This document shows positions 47,326 to 57,994 of a stretch of DNA of 64,000 bases, in pieces. The notes below the pieces were generated by a model. The model was not told where the DNA came from. It was given only the letters and a program-made list of their open reading frames with translations, and made no database searches. Within the stretch, counting starts at the first letter, position 1; each line of letters begins with the position of its first letter. The translations under genes and the position numbers were made by a program. Origin of the DNA: Diadema setosum (taxonomy: Eukaryota; Echinodermata; Echinoidea; Diadematoida; Diadematidae); the NCBI GenBank assembly GCA_033980235.1, contig CM067070.1, positions 2,002,478-2,066,477 of the forward strand, written 5' to 3'.

Positions 47326-50300
47326 TAATAGATAAAAAGAGATATAAAAGGGAAAAAAGTATGGCAAAAAAGAAACGTGCCATAAAAACTTAGTATTGGG
47401 CCCTTAAAGTTCGTTGACCCCTGCCTGTGACCTTTGACTTTGTGTTGACCATCCACTCCCCAAGGGACATCTACCATCCAAGTTTGGTCACAAACGGACC
47501 TATGGATCAAAAGTTATGACCCATAATAAAAACGCGCCATAAAAACTTGATATTTGGCTCTAAAAGTTCGTTGAACCCTGCTTGTGACCTTTGACCTTTT
47601 GGTCACTCCCCAAGGGACATCTACCATCCAGGTTTAGTCACAAATGGAGTTATGGATCAAAAGTTATGACCAATAATAGAAACGCGCCATAAAAACTTAA
47701 CAGTGGGCCCTAAAGTTCATTGACCCCTGCTTGTGAGCATTGACCTTGAGGTGACCTTCTATGTTATGGTAAAATGTGAAACTTTGTATGACCCCTCCTC
47801 CCTCGAAGTTTGATTGCAACTGAAGCCAAGAGTAAAGAGTTATTAAAGTTTTTGTAGCGTTACGGACAGACAGACGCCGCAGGCGATCCCTTAGTCTTCC
47901 CTCATCTCCGGTGGGCTCGACAACAACAACAGGGCATGAACATGCATACACATTATTATCTGTGGCCATGGATCGCAAAATTTAAAAAAAAAAAAAAATC
48001 CAGATTACAGTTCTTGGCGAAGTTTGGCTTCTTGAAGAGGAGATCTACAGCTTCAAGACAATTTATTGTTCATCAAGGTGTTTAACGAACGGAAATTTAA
48101 AATGAAAGAATTATCAGTTTTCCCGAAAAGTTGGTTTCATTCCTAAATAACATTCTAGTCATAATCATGTCCAAGTATGATAGCTAGTAGTAACTTTTGT
48201 AGTCTGTGTGTGTGTTTTTTTTCTTTTAGTGTTCTTTTTAAATGAGCCCCATGCGGTGATGGACAATTACGAAGCACCACCTGCATCAGAAGTAAATTGG
48301 TCTATAAAAACTATTGAAAACACTAATAAATGTTCACGTTATGTTTCCAGACTTAGATACTTAGAGAGAAAAGCGGCACTAATTCAGGAAACATTTTGGT
48401 CTAATAGACCTAATTCGCATTTTGAAGCTCATCATAATTATACCTGTAAAGAAATTAACACCACCTTTAGGGAATTTGATGTTACACACTCTTCAAAAAA
48501 TAAAGCAAACACAAATTGACATAAAAATCAAAGAAAAATCAAGAAATAATGTATAAAAGATCAAACATAAATGGGGAAAAGGTTTAAAAAAGGCGAGACT
48601 TTATAACTGATGAGTCTTTAAAAAAAAAGATGCGCTAATACACACTTTATTTTGTATTAAAGAAAACGATCCTAACAGCGGCGAACGTACTATCAGATTA
48701 AACTTCAGTTAGAATAAAAATAAAAGTAAAAACATACTGCTTTACAAATACTTCCTTTATTATGTCAAAGTAACAAAGTTACATCTGGCTGTTTGCCAGT
48801 TTCCGTTAAAGGGTTCTCATAAACACTTTAAAAGACCTCAATGAAACAAGAGAAAACGAAATTGAGATTGAGTACAAACTTCAACAAAATACTCAGCAAA
48901 CACTATCAATTTTTATTTGTGCTTCCAAATATTGGCGGGAAAAACTTTGTCGCCAAACACCAGGTCCTCTTGTGTAGATCATACTTAACTTCGGGGAAAG
49001 ACTTACCTCGACACTTCAGCCTAACACCCTGGTCGAAAGGACATCCAGAGGCTCTCACTGAACACTCCATATGGCGTTCGTCTTCATGGTCATCGATTTT
49101 GTAGAAAAAAAAATGTAGATAATTATATTGATATATAATGATAATTTGTAGCAGGTAAAAGAATAGAATGGGGAACAAAGATAATTTGGCGAACTACATA
49201 AGATGATTTTCCCTACTTTTCTTTTGCTGTTTGAAGTCGATTGTAATGATCAATATTGTGTATCAATATCATACAATTCTATTTCATTCTCTCTTCAAAG
49301 AAGAAATCCAGCTCAAACATAAGTAAACTGTAAATGACAAAGAAAATAGTCCCTAAAGACTGATACAGAAATGGCAATAATCGGATAAGAAAGAATGAAA
49401 ATATGACATTTAGAAATTTCACATTTTTCGGGAAAGAATTCTTTACCAGTTCTTTATATGAATATTAAAATGAGCGATTTGATGATGTTTTATTATAGTA
49501 CCCTCACATTTTTTCATGTATGTCATACATGAAATTCGGATTTTTTTTTTTTTTTTTTTTTAGCTATGAGGCAAGTAAAAGCATGTTCCCATAAAAGATA
49601 TGTCAGAGTTTACAATTGTTCTCTTATTTTTATTTTTTTTTATAGTTAAGGCAATCTTTTTTTATATACCATTGAGATGTGAGATTCTTGTCATTTCTGC
49701 ATGGTATTCAAAATGAATAAAAAAATTGTGAGGATATGACATCGTCAAGTTGCTGATGTGAAAAAAAAAATGTGAAATTTCAAAATGTCATACCTTCCTT
49801 ATTTCTTATGCTACTTTTGTCATTTTTGTATCGTTCTGTAGGGAATATTGGTTGCTATCTTTTGAAGTTTTTTTTTTTTTTTTTTAGAGTGGATTTCCTC
49901 TTTAATTCTTTACATGCCAGGAAAAAAATGCTGCTATATAGGATTAGGTGTGAAAAATGGCTACTTTGACAAGCTAAGAGTTAATTCCATTGGCTCTTAC
50001 CTTACCTTGAGCACATGATAGCTGCCTAAGCCCGTTCCCTGTAACAATGGTAGGCAAAGTCTCATTCCAGTAGCGCTGTACGGCTGGAAAGCCGAGCTGT
50101 CCGCAGATCCAGTCAGCAGCTCTGTCGTTAAATCCTTCAAAACACACATAATATGTGTCTGGCTGGAAGACTATTAACCCTTCCTGTGGCGAAGATCCAT
50201 TGATCAGATTCACCGATGAATTTCCTCATAGAAAAAAATAAGATATGAAGATGCATATACACATAATGTGCGTTTGACTCCATGTTTATTCAAAATAAAA

Positions 50301-52193
50301 CTGTATATTCATACCCCACTAGAAAAACCAATGAATTCCAATTACCATCGTTTAGGACGATTTTTGCAAAGTCTGTATGTGACCGTGCACCTCAAAACGA
50401 ACATAAAGTCGCACACACTAATTTTGCGTGAGGACTGAAAATAAGTCAAAATGGGTCAATCTAGCCGAACTTGACTTTTTTTATATTTTCTGAAAGAGCG
50501 GGTCTTCTTTTATATTATGCTAAAATTTGGTATCGTAAAAAAAGTGTGTTTGTTTAGCATTTTATCTCGAAAATTTTTGTTAGAATAGTGTGATTAGGTG
50601 TGTGTTTAAAATCCCTTTTTCATTTCTGAAAAACCTTGTCCACACTCTTCACTTTCAACTCTAATAACTTTTGAAAGGATAGGGCTACTGATTTGAAAGT
50701 GGGCATTGATTATGGACAGAATGTGTTAATGAGGCATGCTTAATTTCAGTTTAATCTGATAATCCCTTCATTGTTGTTACTCTGGTGGTTCACTTCCTGT
50801 TTTTTGTCCCATCCATCGCACAGCCATCACGGTTTGGTAAAGATTAAGCGCTTGAATAGACACTGTACTTCAGAGCCTCTTTTCTCAGTTCACACTTTTC
50901 CCGAGTTTGTGCTTTCTTTCCAATATTTAGATAGGTTAGGAGAGTCCATTTGATTTGAGTTATACATCATTTTAAAGCTTACAGTCGGCTCTTTCGAAAT
51001 ATGGTCTTAACTAAAAAATTCATGTCTGGTGACTTTTGTTTGTTTTGAGGTGCAGGGTCACATATTCTCCTTCGTTGGACCTAAATTCTGGAATTCCCTT
51101 GACAGCAGCATAAAAGAATCTCTAAGTTTCAACACTTTTACTTTGAAATTAAAGAAAATGTTTATTAATTCTTATATCAGTGGGGATTTGCATTTTGAAA
51201 ACTGCTATCTGATTTCTTTGCTGCTAACGTCTTTACTTTGTTTAATTTATTTCATATCCGTTATAATATATTATTCATTATATAGTCCACTTCTCGGTAT
51301 CAAAGACCAAAGTCAAATGTGCCCTGGAATCGACCCTTGAACGCTTCCTCCTTTGCCCTTTCCTCTGTCTTAATCTGTCTTGTTGTCCCTTTCTGGCTTT
51401 TGACCTCCTGTTTATTCTTTCCACGCGTATGTAAGAGAGCTGCTTTGTTTCTGTATGTGTGTGCGTTTGTGTTTGTACTCGTTTTATGTTATGTTTCCCG
51501 AGGATTATGTCAAAATGTCTCGTTGCATTATTACTATAATTTTCGCGACTCACGAGGGGACTGCATTCTACAAGCTTGGCTTTTTAGCAGTCCCCTCCAT
51601 TTCCGACCTTTTCTTTGTTATGATTCAGTCACATTTTGTCCATGTATTTCTTCAACTAAAGTATTTTATTGTTTCATGTAAAAAATTGACGTGTATTTAA
51701 ATTTCATTTGGATATGTAAAAGTTAAAGTGTACTAATTTGTTTATATGCAATTGTCATATTATATGCTTTGGCCGGAAATGAAATCAAAATGAAATGAAA
51801 TGAAATGAAAATGAGAGAGTGTGTGTGTGTGTGTGTGTGTTTGTGTGTGTACACACAAAATGTATGGTGCCTTATGAATAAATTTAATAACAATCACTGG
51901 ATTTTGTACATCCTGCTCCCAAATGTATTGTCATATATTTTGTATTAAAATTTTTACACTTATTCTGGCCTCCTGATTTACAGCTGTATATGTTTATTTT
52001 GGGGGGCGGGAGGGGAGGTAGAGTACATTACAGGAACAAAAGTTAAGGGAAAACCAAGAACGCTTACTAAAACTTTCCACGGGATGACTCAACGAAACTA
52101 GAAGTTATCGGAATGCATTTTTCACATGCGAACGTGCCAGATTTTAAATAGCAAGTGGGAAAGAAATATCCACATATTATTTTCTACGTTCTA

Positions 52194-52245
<52 letters not shown>

Positions 52246-55200
52246 TAGTTTACAGTGTGCAGTTTGATAAATCTTACAAACAAAAGAAATTCAATTCAAA
52301 CGGTGGTAAATCACTTGTTTCTATATCTATCGCATATTAGTATATATGAATATTTGTTTTGTCAACGCAGCACATTAAATCGAAAATCAAATTCAAATTA
52401 AATGGAAATTTTCGGAATTTTAAAACTCGAGGATAGCAAAGGGGAATTTTGTGATTTTTTTTAACCTTCAACTGCATGATAACAGCCCAAGAGAGTAGAT
52501 GTAAGAATGTGTGACTCCTTTTGCCTTTAGAGTTTGCTCTTTCAACTAAAAATGGAATTTTTGATCCATGTGAATAAGTATTCCCGCCGGAATAAGTTAG
52601 CAGTCCTGGCGAACTCATTTCTGCCTTTGGATTGTTTGTGGGATAAATGCTTTATTTTTTCTCCTAATTTTTCATCCTGAGGTGTATGAAAAATAAAGTT
52701 CTTGAAAATTTATTCAAACTTTTCAAAGCAGTCATCTCAGGTGTACCTACGCCTAATATGATGTTTATGTGTATGAAGTTGTTCATGTAATCATTTTTTA
52801 ACAGTGGACGGGGTGAAATTTCAAACCTCCTGTCATGTGCAACATGCAATGACGAGTAACAGAAAACAGTTGCTTTATCAAAAGTCACTACAATTAAACT
52901 GCAAATCCTTAACCTTTAACTAAAGGGCAGCAATCCTACACGTTAACTTTCAACCTATCGACATTCAACTAAAGAAAATCGATGATACGAAATTACAATA
53001 AAATAAACACATCCGTATTCAACAAAGTATCCGGTATATAAAGCTGCGGCGATGATTGAAACCACCGGAACTATAGAACTTCATTTATTAAATTGTTATG
53101 AAATTACCGCATGATTATGTTTATGAAGTAAGATTATTTCTGCCTATCTCAATCTTGATGTTCAAGACACCGTTTAAGTAGCCGGCATGGTACTTACCCT
53201 CGTAGCACTTCACGTTCGTTGTGAACTTCACTGGGATGCTATTTATCGTATACTTTATCCGTAGCTTCATCTGATGGGTCAGTGATAAAGTGGGGGATGT
53301 TTTGGCGTCCTGTATCATCACAGTCAAATACGATTTGTTTGATAGTTCATCCAGATATTCAAATCCAATCAGTGAGTGATTAACAGACTCAATTTCAGAG
53401 AGAATTCGGCGTCCGCGAGGTGCCTGGAAAACCCAACTATCGCCGTTGGCAAGACAGCTTTCATCACACAATAACTCCTGCTGTAGTGGATTTCCCGAAC
53501 AGTTTACAGTGAAATCTGCACGAGATTTGAGAAGCGAACAATACAAGTTAAGGGTGTGATTTCACGGAGCACGCAAACGATTTGCGAAGGAAGCGAATAG
53601 AAAAATCTAATATTCGGAAAAGATCGTCAAACGAACGTGATGGTTCGGAGGCGTCGTCAATTGTTCGCGAATGTCGCTTTTACTTCGGCGAGAATTTCAA
53701 AATATTTTGATTTTTTTTTTTTTGCTAACCGTTTCCGCACACTTAGTCGTGATTTGCTCGCGATTTGTTCTCGAAAGTGTCTTTAAAGCCTCGTCATATG
53801 CGCAAGACCTTCGCAAGACACGCGCGATGTTCGCAAAATGTTCGTGAAACCCCAAACAGATCCCTAAACTTTGGAGAATGTCTCGCGTATGTTTCGCGAA
53901 ATATGCGGAGTTTTTCAGATCATTTTACGACGTAAGTAACCGCAAACTGTTCGCGTACCTTTTGAGACATTCTCACGAACGTTTAGCGCATGTGTGGGGG
54001 ATGTATGACCGACGTTTTCTACAAATCAAAATCGTAGCATACATCTAAACATCAAACAATTATTAACAACTGTTATAGTATAAATGAAATTAAAGACTAC
54101 CAAAAAGAAAAATGAAATGATATACAAAAAACAAAAATCGCAGAATACACTTAAATGAATCAAAAGTATGCCAAAATTACATTTGAAACTACAGATCATG
54201 TGTTGGAGAAACTGCAAGTAAAAACAAAAATAAACAAACAAATAAAAATGCCTTAATAATAGTAGAGATAGGTTCTCAGAAAAAAACTGTAGGCACGCAC
54301 ACAATGAGAAATGAGAGAAAAAGAATGGAGAAATACAGGAAAGAAAAAAAAAAAACACTACAACTCAAGACAACTCCCACCTCTCCTTGGGTACATTTTC
54401 TCCCATGACTATTGAAAAATTTGCGTTGTTCGCATTTCCGTCGCGTGTTCTTCGTGTACGTAACATGCTGTACTTTTGCGATGATACACACGACATTCGC
54501 ACATTAGGTTGTGAGAACTTCGCACAAATTGCGCAAGATTGGTTTTCGGCTTCATTGCCGGAACACATTTGGAGAAAAGCTTTTCCGAATGTTGGATTTT
54601 GTCATTCGCGTCCTTCGCAAATCGTTCGCGTGCTCCGTGAAATCACACCTTTAAGTACAGCATGTTATACGTACACGAAGATCACGCGACGGAAATGCGA
54701 ACAACGCAAATTTTCAACAATCATGGTAGAAAATGTACCCAAGGAGAGGTCTGAGCTGTCTAGAGTTTTTTGTTGTCTTTCCTGTATTTCTCCTTTTTTT
54801 TTTCTCTCATTTCTCTATTGTGAGCGTGCCTAGAGTTTTTCTTACGACCTATTTCCACTAGTTTGATTTTTTTTTTTTTTTGCAGTTTCTCCAATACATA
54901 ATCTCGAGTCTCAACATGTAATTTTGGCATGCTTTAGATTCATTTTAATTGCGACTTTTTGTACATCAAACATATCTTTCTCTTTGCTAATCTTTAATTT
55001 CTTGTTTACTATATAGTTGTTAATAAATGTTTAATGTTAAGATGCATGCTGCGATTTTGATTTTTACAAAACGTAGATCATACATCCCCCAAAACATGCG
55101 CTTTAACGTTAGTGAGAATGTCTCGAAAGGTACGTGAACAGTATGCGGTTACGTCGTAAAATGCTCGGAAAAAACTTTGCAGATTTCGCGATACATACGC

Positions 55201-57610
55201 AAAACATTGTCCAACGTTTCGGGGTCTGTTTGGGGTTTCACGAACATTTTGAGAACATCGCACGTGTCTTGCGAAGGTCTTCCGCATGTGACGAGGCTTT
55301 AAAGACACTTTTGAGAACAATCACTATAGCAAATCACGACTAAGTATGCGGAAAAGGTTTCAGAATTGTTTGAAATTCTCACCGAAGTAAAAACGACGTT
55401 CGCGAACAATTGACGACGCTTCCGAACCCTCACGTTTGTTTGGCGATCTTTTGGAAACTAAAAAACGAAAGCTCGATTTTGCCATTCGCCTCCTTCGCAA
55501 ATCGTTCGCGTGCTCCGTGAAATCACACATTAAGGGTGGGATTTCACGGAGCACGTGAACGATTTGCGAAGGACGCGAATGACAAAATCCAACATTCGGA
55601 AAAGTTTTTCTCCAAATGTTGTACGACAATGAAGCCGAAAACTATTCTTGCGCAATTTGTGCGAAGTTTCCACGACGTATGTGCGAATGTCGTGTGTATC
55701 ATTGCTAAAGTACAGCATGTTACGTACACGAAGAACACGCGACGGAAATGCGAACAACGAAAAATTGTCAATAATCATGGGAGAAAATGTACCCAAGGAG
55801 AGGTGGAAGCTGTCTTGAGTTGATGTTTTTTCTTTCCTCTATTTCTCCTTTCTTTTTCTCTCATTTCTCTATCGTGTGCTTGCCTACATTTTATTTTTCT
55901 AGGACATATCTCCACTGGTAAACCCTTTGATCTCTTTTTTTTTTTGTAGTTCCTCCAACACATAATCTCTATAGTTCAAAAGAAATTTTACATACTTTAG
56001 ATTAATTTTAAGTGTATTCTACGATATTTTTTTTTGTATATCAAACATTTATTTCTCCTTGCTAGTCTTTAATTTCTTTTGTTACTATGTTGTTAATAAT
56101 TGTTTGATGTTTAGATGTATGTTACGATTTTTATTTGTAGAAAACGTATAGGTCATACATCCCCCAAACGTGCGCTAAATAAAACGTTCGCAAGAATATC
56201 TCAAAAGGTACGCGAAGAGTTTGCGATTACGTCGAAAAATGATCGGAAAAACTTCGCAGATTTCGCGTAACATACGCGAGACATTCTCCAAAGTTTCGGA
56301 GTCTGTTCGGGGTTTCACGAACATTTTGCGAACATCGCGCGTGTCTTGCGAAGGTCTTGCGCATATGACGAGGCTTTAAAGAAACTTTCGAGAACAATTC
56401 ACGAGCAAATCACGACCAAGTGTGCGGAAAAGTCTCGCAAAAAATTTCAAACCTTTTTGAAATTCTCGCCGAAGTAAAAACGACATTCGCGAACAATTGA
56501 CGACGCTTCCGAACCCTCACGTTTGTTTGGCGATCTTTTGCAGACTAAAATACGAATGTTGGATTTTGCTATTCGCGTCCTTCGCAAATCGTTCGCGTGC
56601 TCCGTGAAATCCCACCCTAAGTGGTTATGTTTGAGTAAGAAAGAATAGTGTCAAGAAAAAGAGTGTTGCAGTCCATATTATTTGGAAATCTCCCTTCTCG
56701 CTCAATACCAACAACAGATGCTTTTGGATTCAAGAATATTTTTCTTTTCATCTTTCACCATTGTTTTCACAATCTTTTTTTGAAAGGATCTTCTTCCACA
56801 ATCCGCCAGCTAATATGGAGTTTGCACTCTAGTTTTGTTTAAAGTACCTGATCGAAGACGGCGTTATATCTTAATCCAACAGATATCGAACATTAACCCC
56901 TATCCCACTGTCAATTTGAAAATCATAAGATGAATTTGAAGTCTGAAAATTTTGTAGCAAGGAAAATACCTATAAACAAACATCCTCAAGTTACTTTAAT
57001 TCTTTTTCGATAAACGCAGTATATTGATAATGTGAATGAAGCAGAACGGAGTCTTCAAAAACACACAGGATTCGCAGCGGCTGTTGTAATGTTGATTGTT
57101 TAACATTGTATCACGTAAGCCTTCCTAGTTTGGGGGTATTATGATAGGACCAAGTCCCACCATAGGCTATATGGCTGCACTAATGCTTGAAATACCCAAT
57201 TTGTGTCACGCGCAAGTAACATGGGTGCACTTGTGAAGACCCACACCATCCCTTCGGTTTACTCAGAACTCGCATTTCTATCATAGTATACATGATAAAT
57301 AATCCGTTGCTATAGGATTACTGTGTGCTCGGAACATCAAAATTTGAAGGTTGATAAACAATTAACTCTACTGGATTTTCTTTTCCCCGGATATCCCCTC
57401 CTGGATTTTGCTTATTGTAAACAAATAAAAAATGTTTTCTGCTAATCTTTGTCATATGTGTAATGAAATATGAATAAAATCGTAAGAGAGAAGGAAGTGA
57501 GTATACGTACTAGTCTCATGGGCGTCTAGAGTAGAAAAAGCGATGGACAGATTGTGATTGATGACACCTCCAGCCAACAACCAGACTAAAAGTTGAATTT
57601 TTCTCTCCAT
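37532..57610 (-). CDS. Gene B: SRCR-WSC-CCP tyrosine-tail receptor, 10 exons (join)
   Basis: Spliced model on the minus strand: 57610-57511, 53515-53198, 50224-50006, 49081-49007, 47029-46739, 42361-42164, 40874-40851, 39356-39266, 38801-38558, 38236-37532. The lengths sum to 2265 nt, 755 codons including the stop, all in frame. Predicted order is signal peptide, four-cysteine module, SRCR (split over two exons), WSC-like domain, sushi/CCP, short stalk, TM, then a tail of about 316 residues. SRCR, WSC and CCP are extracellular recognition modules, so a cell-surface recognition receptor is likely; the ligand is unknown. The tail ends with two GYLVLD units and NSGKNIDD. The phase demands a non-canonical GC donor after the CCP exon. 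It is a paralog of gene A. Confidence 0.82.
38558..38801 (-). CDS. Gene B exon 9: proximal cytoplasmic tail
   Basis: The acceptor is tgctgtag and the donor gtagtgg; 244 nt, phase 2 to 0. It encodes METSSQS, DSDRGRLQIYPLDTST, PQVPGNEFGNVTTSPEY and HIFQNTSQ. About 70% identical to gene A exon 7 by eye. A second in-frame AG six bases downstream is a possible NAGNAG-like alternative. Confidence 0.75.
39266..39356 (-). CDS. Gene B exon 8: transmembrane segment
   Basis: 91 nt, phase 1 to 2, donor gtgagcc. It encodes AQPPGDIILRT followed by FLVLVAVITLLVVLAIV and GKR: a clear single TM helix with a basic cytoplasmic end. Confidence 0.8.
40061..40648. mobile_element. ~590-bp TIR element in gene B intron 7
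   Basis: AAAGGGGAAATCCAATCTAAA...AGTCTGA at the left is inverted at the right (TCAGACTAACTTATATTTGG ... CTCCCCTTT). The interior also has facing 'ttcaacgg' blocks. Non-coding. Confidence 0.65.
40851..40874 (-). CDS. Gene B exon 7: 24-nt stalk micro-exon
   Basis: Bounded by ...aaacag and gtgagttaag, 24 nt, phase 1-1, encoding about K-I-S-F-Y-P-E-P. Homologous to gene A exon 3. It can be removed without breaking the frame, so alternative inclusion is possible. Confidence 0.6.
41325..41640. repeat. (AAT)n plus interspersed repeat
   Basis: (AAT)n, then 'aaggacctttatattgcgcag', then a short block reading WNKFG-like 'LFHNFGAAYKNAL' on plus. Related words occur at 39870-39910. Repeat class uncertain. 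Confidence 0.4.
42164..42361 (-). CDS. Gene B exon 6: sushi/CCP domain
   Basis: The acceptor is cttttatag at phase 1. It encodes FCDHPDNVIFSQLD, FTNFGSKINLNCDEGY, ETLQCVALPGKS and FPVWNATVPSC, i.e. the four-cysteine sushi pattern with the conserved Trp before the last Cys. To keep phase 1 the donor must be gcaagt at 42163, a GC-AG type donor. The nearby GT (42159) would put the next exons out of frame. Confidence 0.75.
42555..43800 (+). pseudogene. Non-LTR retrotransposon reverse transcriptase (partial)
   Basis: One open frame of about 410 RT residues in the order KASHPRNVPTRLLKEFA, FPRRWKNASVCAVPK, RSISVTSVLARVFESF, CTVDFKKAFDLVNH, CGVPQGTKLGPMLF, KYVDDLSLVE, LTLLGITI, RRLYILCTLRR and RPLLEFGVPVW. 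The catalytic YVDD and F-x-K-A-F-D are intact. The endonuclease and 5' part are missing; the first ~45 codons of the open frame come from the flanking short tandem repeats. CR1/jockey-like clade, antisense to gene B. It is probably not autonomous. Confidence 0.85.
43834..43884. other. Perfect 51-bp palindrome
   Basis: Two 25-bp arms (starting AAGGGCATCTCGGTCAGTCC) around one central T, with no mismatch. A third partial copy (GACCGAGATG) lies at about 43915. It sits just past the RT frame end. Confidence 0.85.
45853..46125. repeat. ~29-bp tandem repeat, about nine units
   Basis: Units of GTCGGTCTCGTGGGC plus TTTCTTTGCTTAGT with small changes. It forms the right arm of the 42420-46250 foldback element. 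Confidence 0.85.
46739..47029 (-). CDS. Gene B exon 5: WSC-like domain
   Basis: The acceptor is gttcatgtag and the donor gtaagtg; 291 nt, phase 1-1. It encodes GPGFLGCYQGSNQTLQPF, DDECVSTCKSK, RRSCACLQL, then TWTCPSH and HLFFSAFDG. Cysteine spacing (G-C-Y, x-x-E-C-x-x-x-C, C-x-C, then C) and the late aromatic strand fit WSC, a putative carbohydrate-binding module, although the central G-x-x-x-A-G-V segment is divergent. Confidence 0.7.
47290..47325. repeat. (TA)n microsatellite
   Basis: Short TA run in gene B intron 4. Confidence 0.85.
47376..47790. repeat. ~155-bp tandem repeat, three units, with TGACCT half-sites
   Basis: Units begin near 47376, 47530 and 47681 with 'gccataaaaactt' and contain 'gttgaccctgc-tgtgacc-ttgac', 'gacatctaccatcca' and 'caaaagttatgacc'. 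The middle unit has TGACCTTTGACCTT, a DR1 arrangement. A related tail runs on to the 'gacagacagacgccgc' motif near 47870. Confidence 0.75.
49007..49081 (-). CDS. Gene B exon 4: SRCR domain, C-terminal half
   Basis: 75 nt, phase 1-1, between ...catgaag and gtaagtc. It encodes DERHMECSVRASGCPF and DQGVRLKCR. This is the usual end of an SRCR domain (L-x-x-C, short loop, C, then G-V-x-L-x-C) and completes the domain in frame with exon 3. Confidence 0.75.
50006..50224 (-). CDS. Gene B exon 3: SRCR domain, N-terminal half
   Basis: 219 nt, phase 1-1, donor gtaagg. It encodes VNLINGSSPQEGLIVF, then YYVCFEGFNDRAADWICGQL and GFPAVQRYW, ending LRQLSCAQ. This is the SRCR signature (V-x-L-x-G-G-x-x-x-x-E-G, then V-C-x-x-x-F, then A-x-x-x-C-x-Q-L-G-F). 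The domain continues in the next exon. Confidence 0.85.
50376..51064. mobile_element. ~690-bp TIR element with TA ends
   Basis: TATGTGACCGTGCACCTCAAAAC at the left is inverted at the right (GTTTTGAGGTGCAGGGTCACATA). It is inserted directly next to a retroposon fragment in gene B intron 2. Confidence 0.7.
51065..51815 (+). pseudogene. Non-LTR retrotransposon C-terminus and 3' end
   Basis: Starts in frame with FVGPKFWNSLDSSIKESLSF, then NTFTLKLKKMFI: the conserved C-terminal end of CR1/jockey-type RT proteins. It then runs through a 3' region to a GGCCGGAAATGAAAT-(GAAAT)n tail at about 51770-51810. Confidence 0.7.
52200..52243. repeat. (TA)n microsatellite
   Basis: Uninterrupted TA run in gene B intron 2. 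Confidence 0.9.
53198..53515 (-). CDS. Gene B exon 2: four-cysteine ectodomain module
   Basis: The acceptor is ctcgtgcag and the donor gtaagta; 318 nt, phase 1-1. It encodes FTVNCSG, CDESCLANGDSWVFQ, GRRILSEI and FEYLDEL, ending NVKCYEG. It is clearly homologous to gene A exon 2 with the same four cysteines. A TTAA-flanked element begins about 36 bp upstream of the acceptor and leaves a very short native branch-point region. Confidence 0.8.
53552..54650. mobile_element. 1.1-kb TTAA-flanked TIR element, copy 1
   Basis: TTAA on both sides (53548-53551, 54651-54654). Ends GGGTGTGATTTCACGGAGCA and its near-complement. The interior is rich in TTCGCGAA-type words and partly self-complementary. piggyBac-like target; no transposase. 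Lies in gene B intron 1. Confidence 0.75.
54655..55529. mobile_element. TTAA element, copy 2 (left end missing)
   Basis: Inverted relative to copy 1. It starts at an internal point of the family ('tacagcatgttatacgtacacgaag') and keeps the right end next to TTAA 55530-55533. Confidence 0.65.
55534..56617. mobile_element. 1.08-kb TTAA element, copy 3
   Basis: Perfect terminal inverted repeats GGGTGGGATTTCACGG / CCGTGAAATCCCACCC. The left flank is TTAA; the right flank is CTAA (mutated). Same orientation as copy 2. Confidence 0.75.
57511..57610 (-). CDS. Gene B exon 1: signal peptide
   Basis: ATG at 57610, MERK then a hydrophobic stretch (QLLVWLLAGGVI), ending in phase 1 at a gtacgt donor. Start, donor and phase match gene A exon 1. 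Confidence 0.8.
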
Positions 57611-57779
57611 CCGGTAATTCCAAAATCAATCGAGCATCGGTAGAAAAGCTGAGATGCAGATTACTAGGCTACTGGTCAAGGTCTGAGAGTAATTTCATTC
57701 CGAGGAGATGGAAGTCTGCAATACTGATGAGTTAACAGAACTACACCCAAAGCACTTTCTATTCTATGCCCGTGACGAC

Positions 57780-57880
57780 TCTGCGCGAACATAGAGCCTT
57801 TGTGCGCACAAACTGTGCAACGACGTAATGGCCACTCCCTGCACGGATTGGAGTGAAACTTCGTTAAAGTAATTATCTGG
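57780..57880 (-). promoter_or_regulatory. Conserved block upstream of gene B
   Basis: Counterpart of 19500-19600: shares TTTCACTCCAATCCGTGCAG and GGAGTGGCCAT on minus. No clear TATA box was found. Confidence 0.4.
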
Positions 57881-57959
57881 CAAATTGCCAGTGGTTTCAG
57901 GAAAGCAATAAAATAAAAAAGGTCTTCAATTTTACTTCAGAATACCACTCGTATTTCGT

Positions 57960-57994
57960 TATTTTTTTTTTTTTTTTTTTTGGGGGGGGGGGGG
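57960..57994. repeat. Poly-T/poly-G homopolymer tract
   Basis: T then G runs at the edge of the segmental duplication. Confidence 0.8.

Noticed and set aside
48208..48519. 103-codon plus-strand frame (VMDNYEAPPASEVNW...)
   Set aside because: No family recognised, no splice context or composition change, within a gene B intron; possibly an old repeat.
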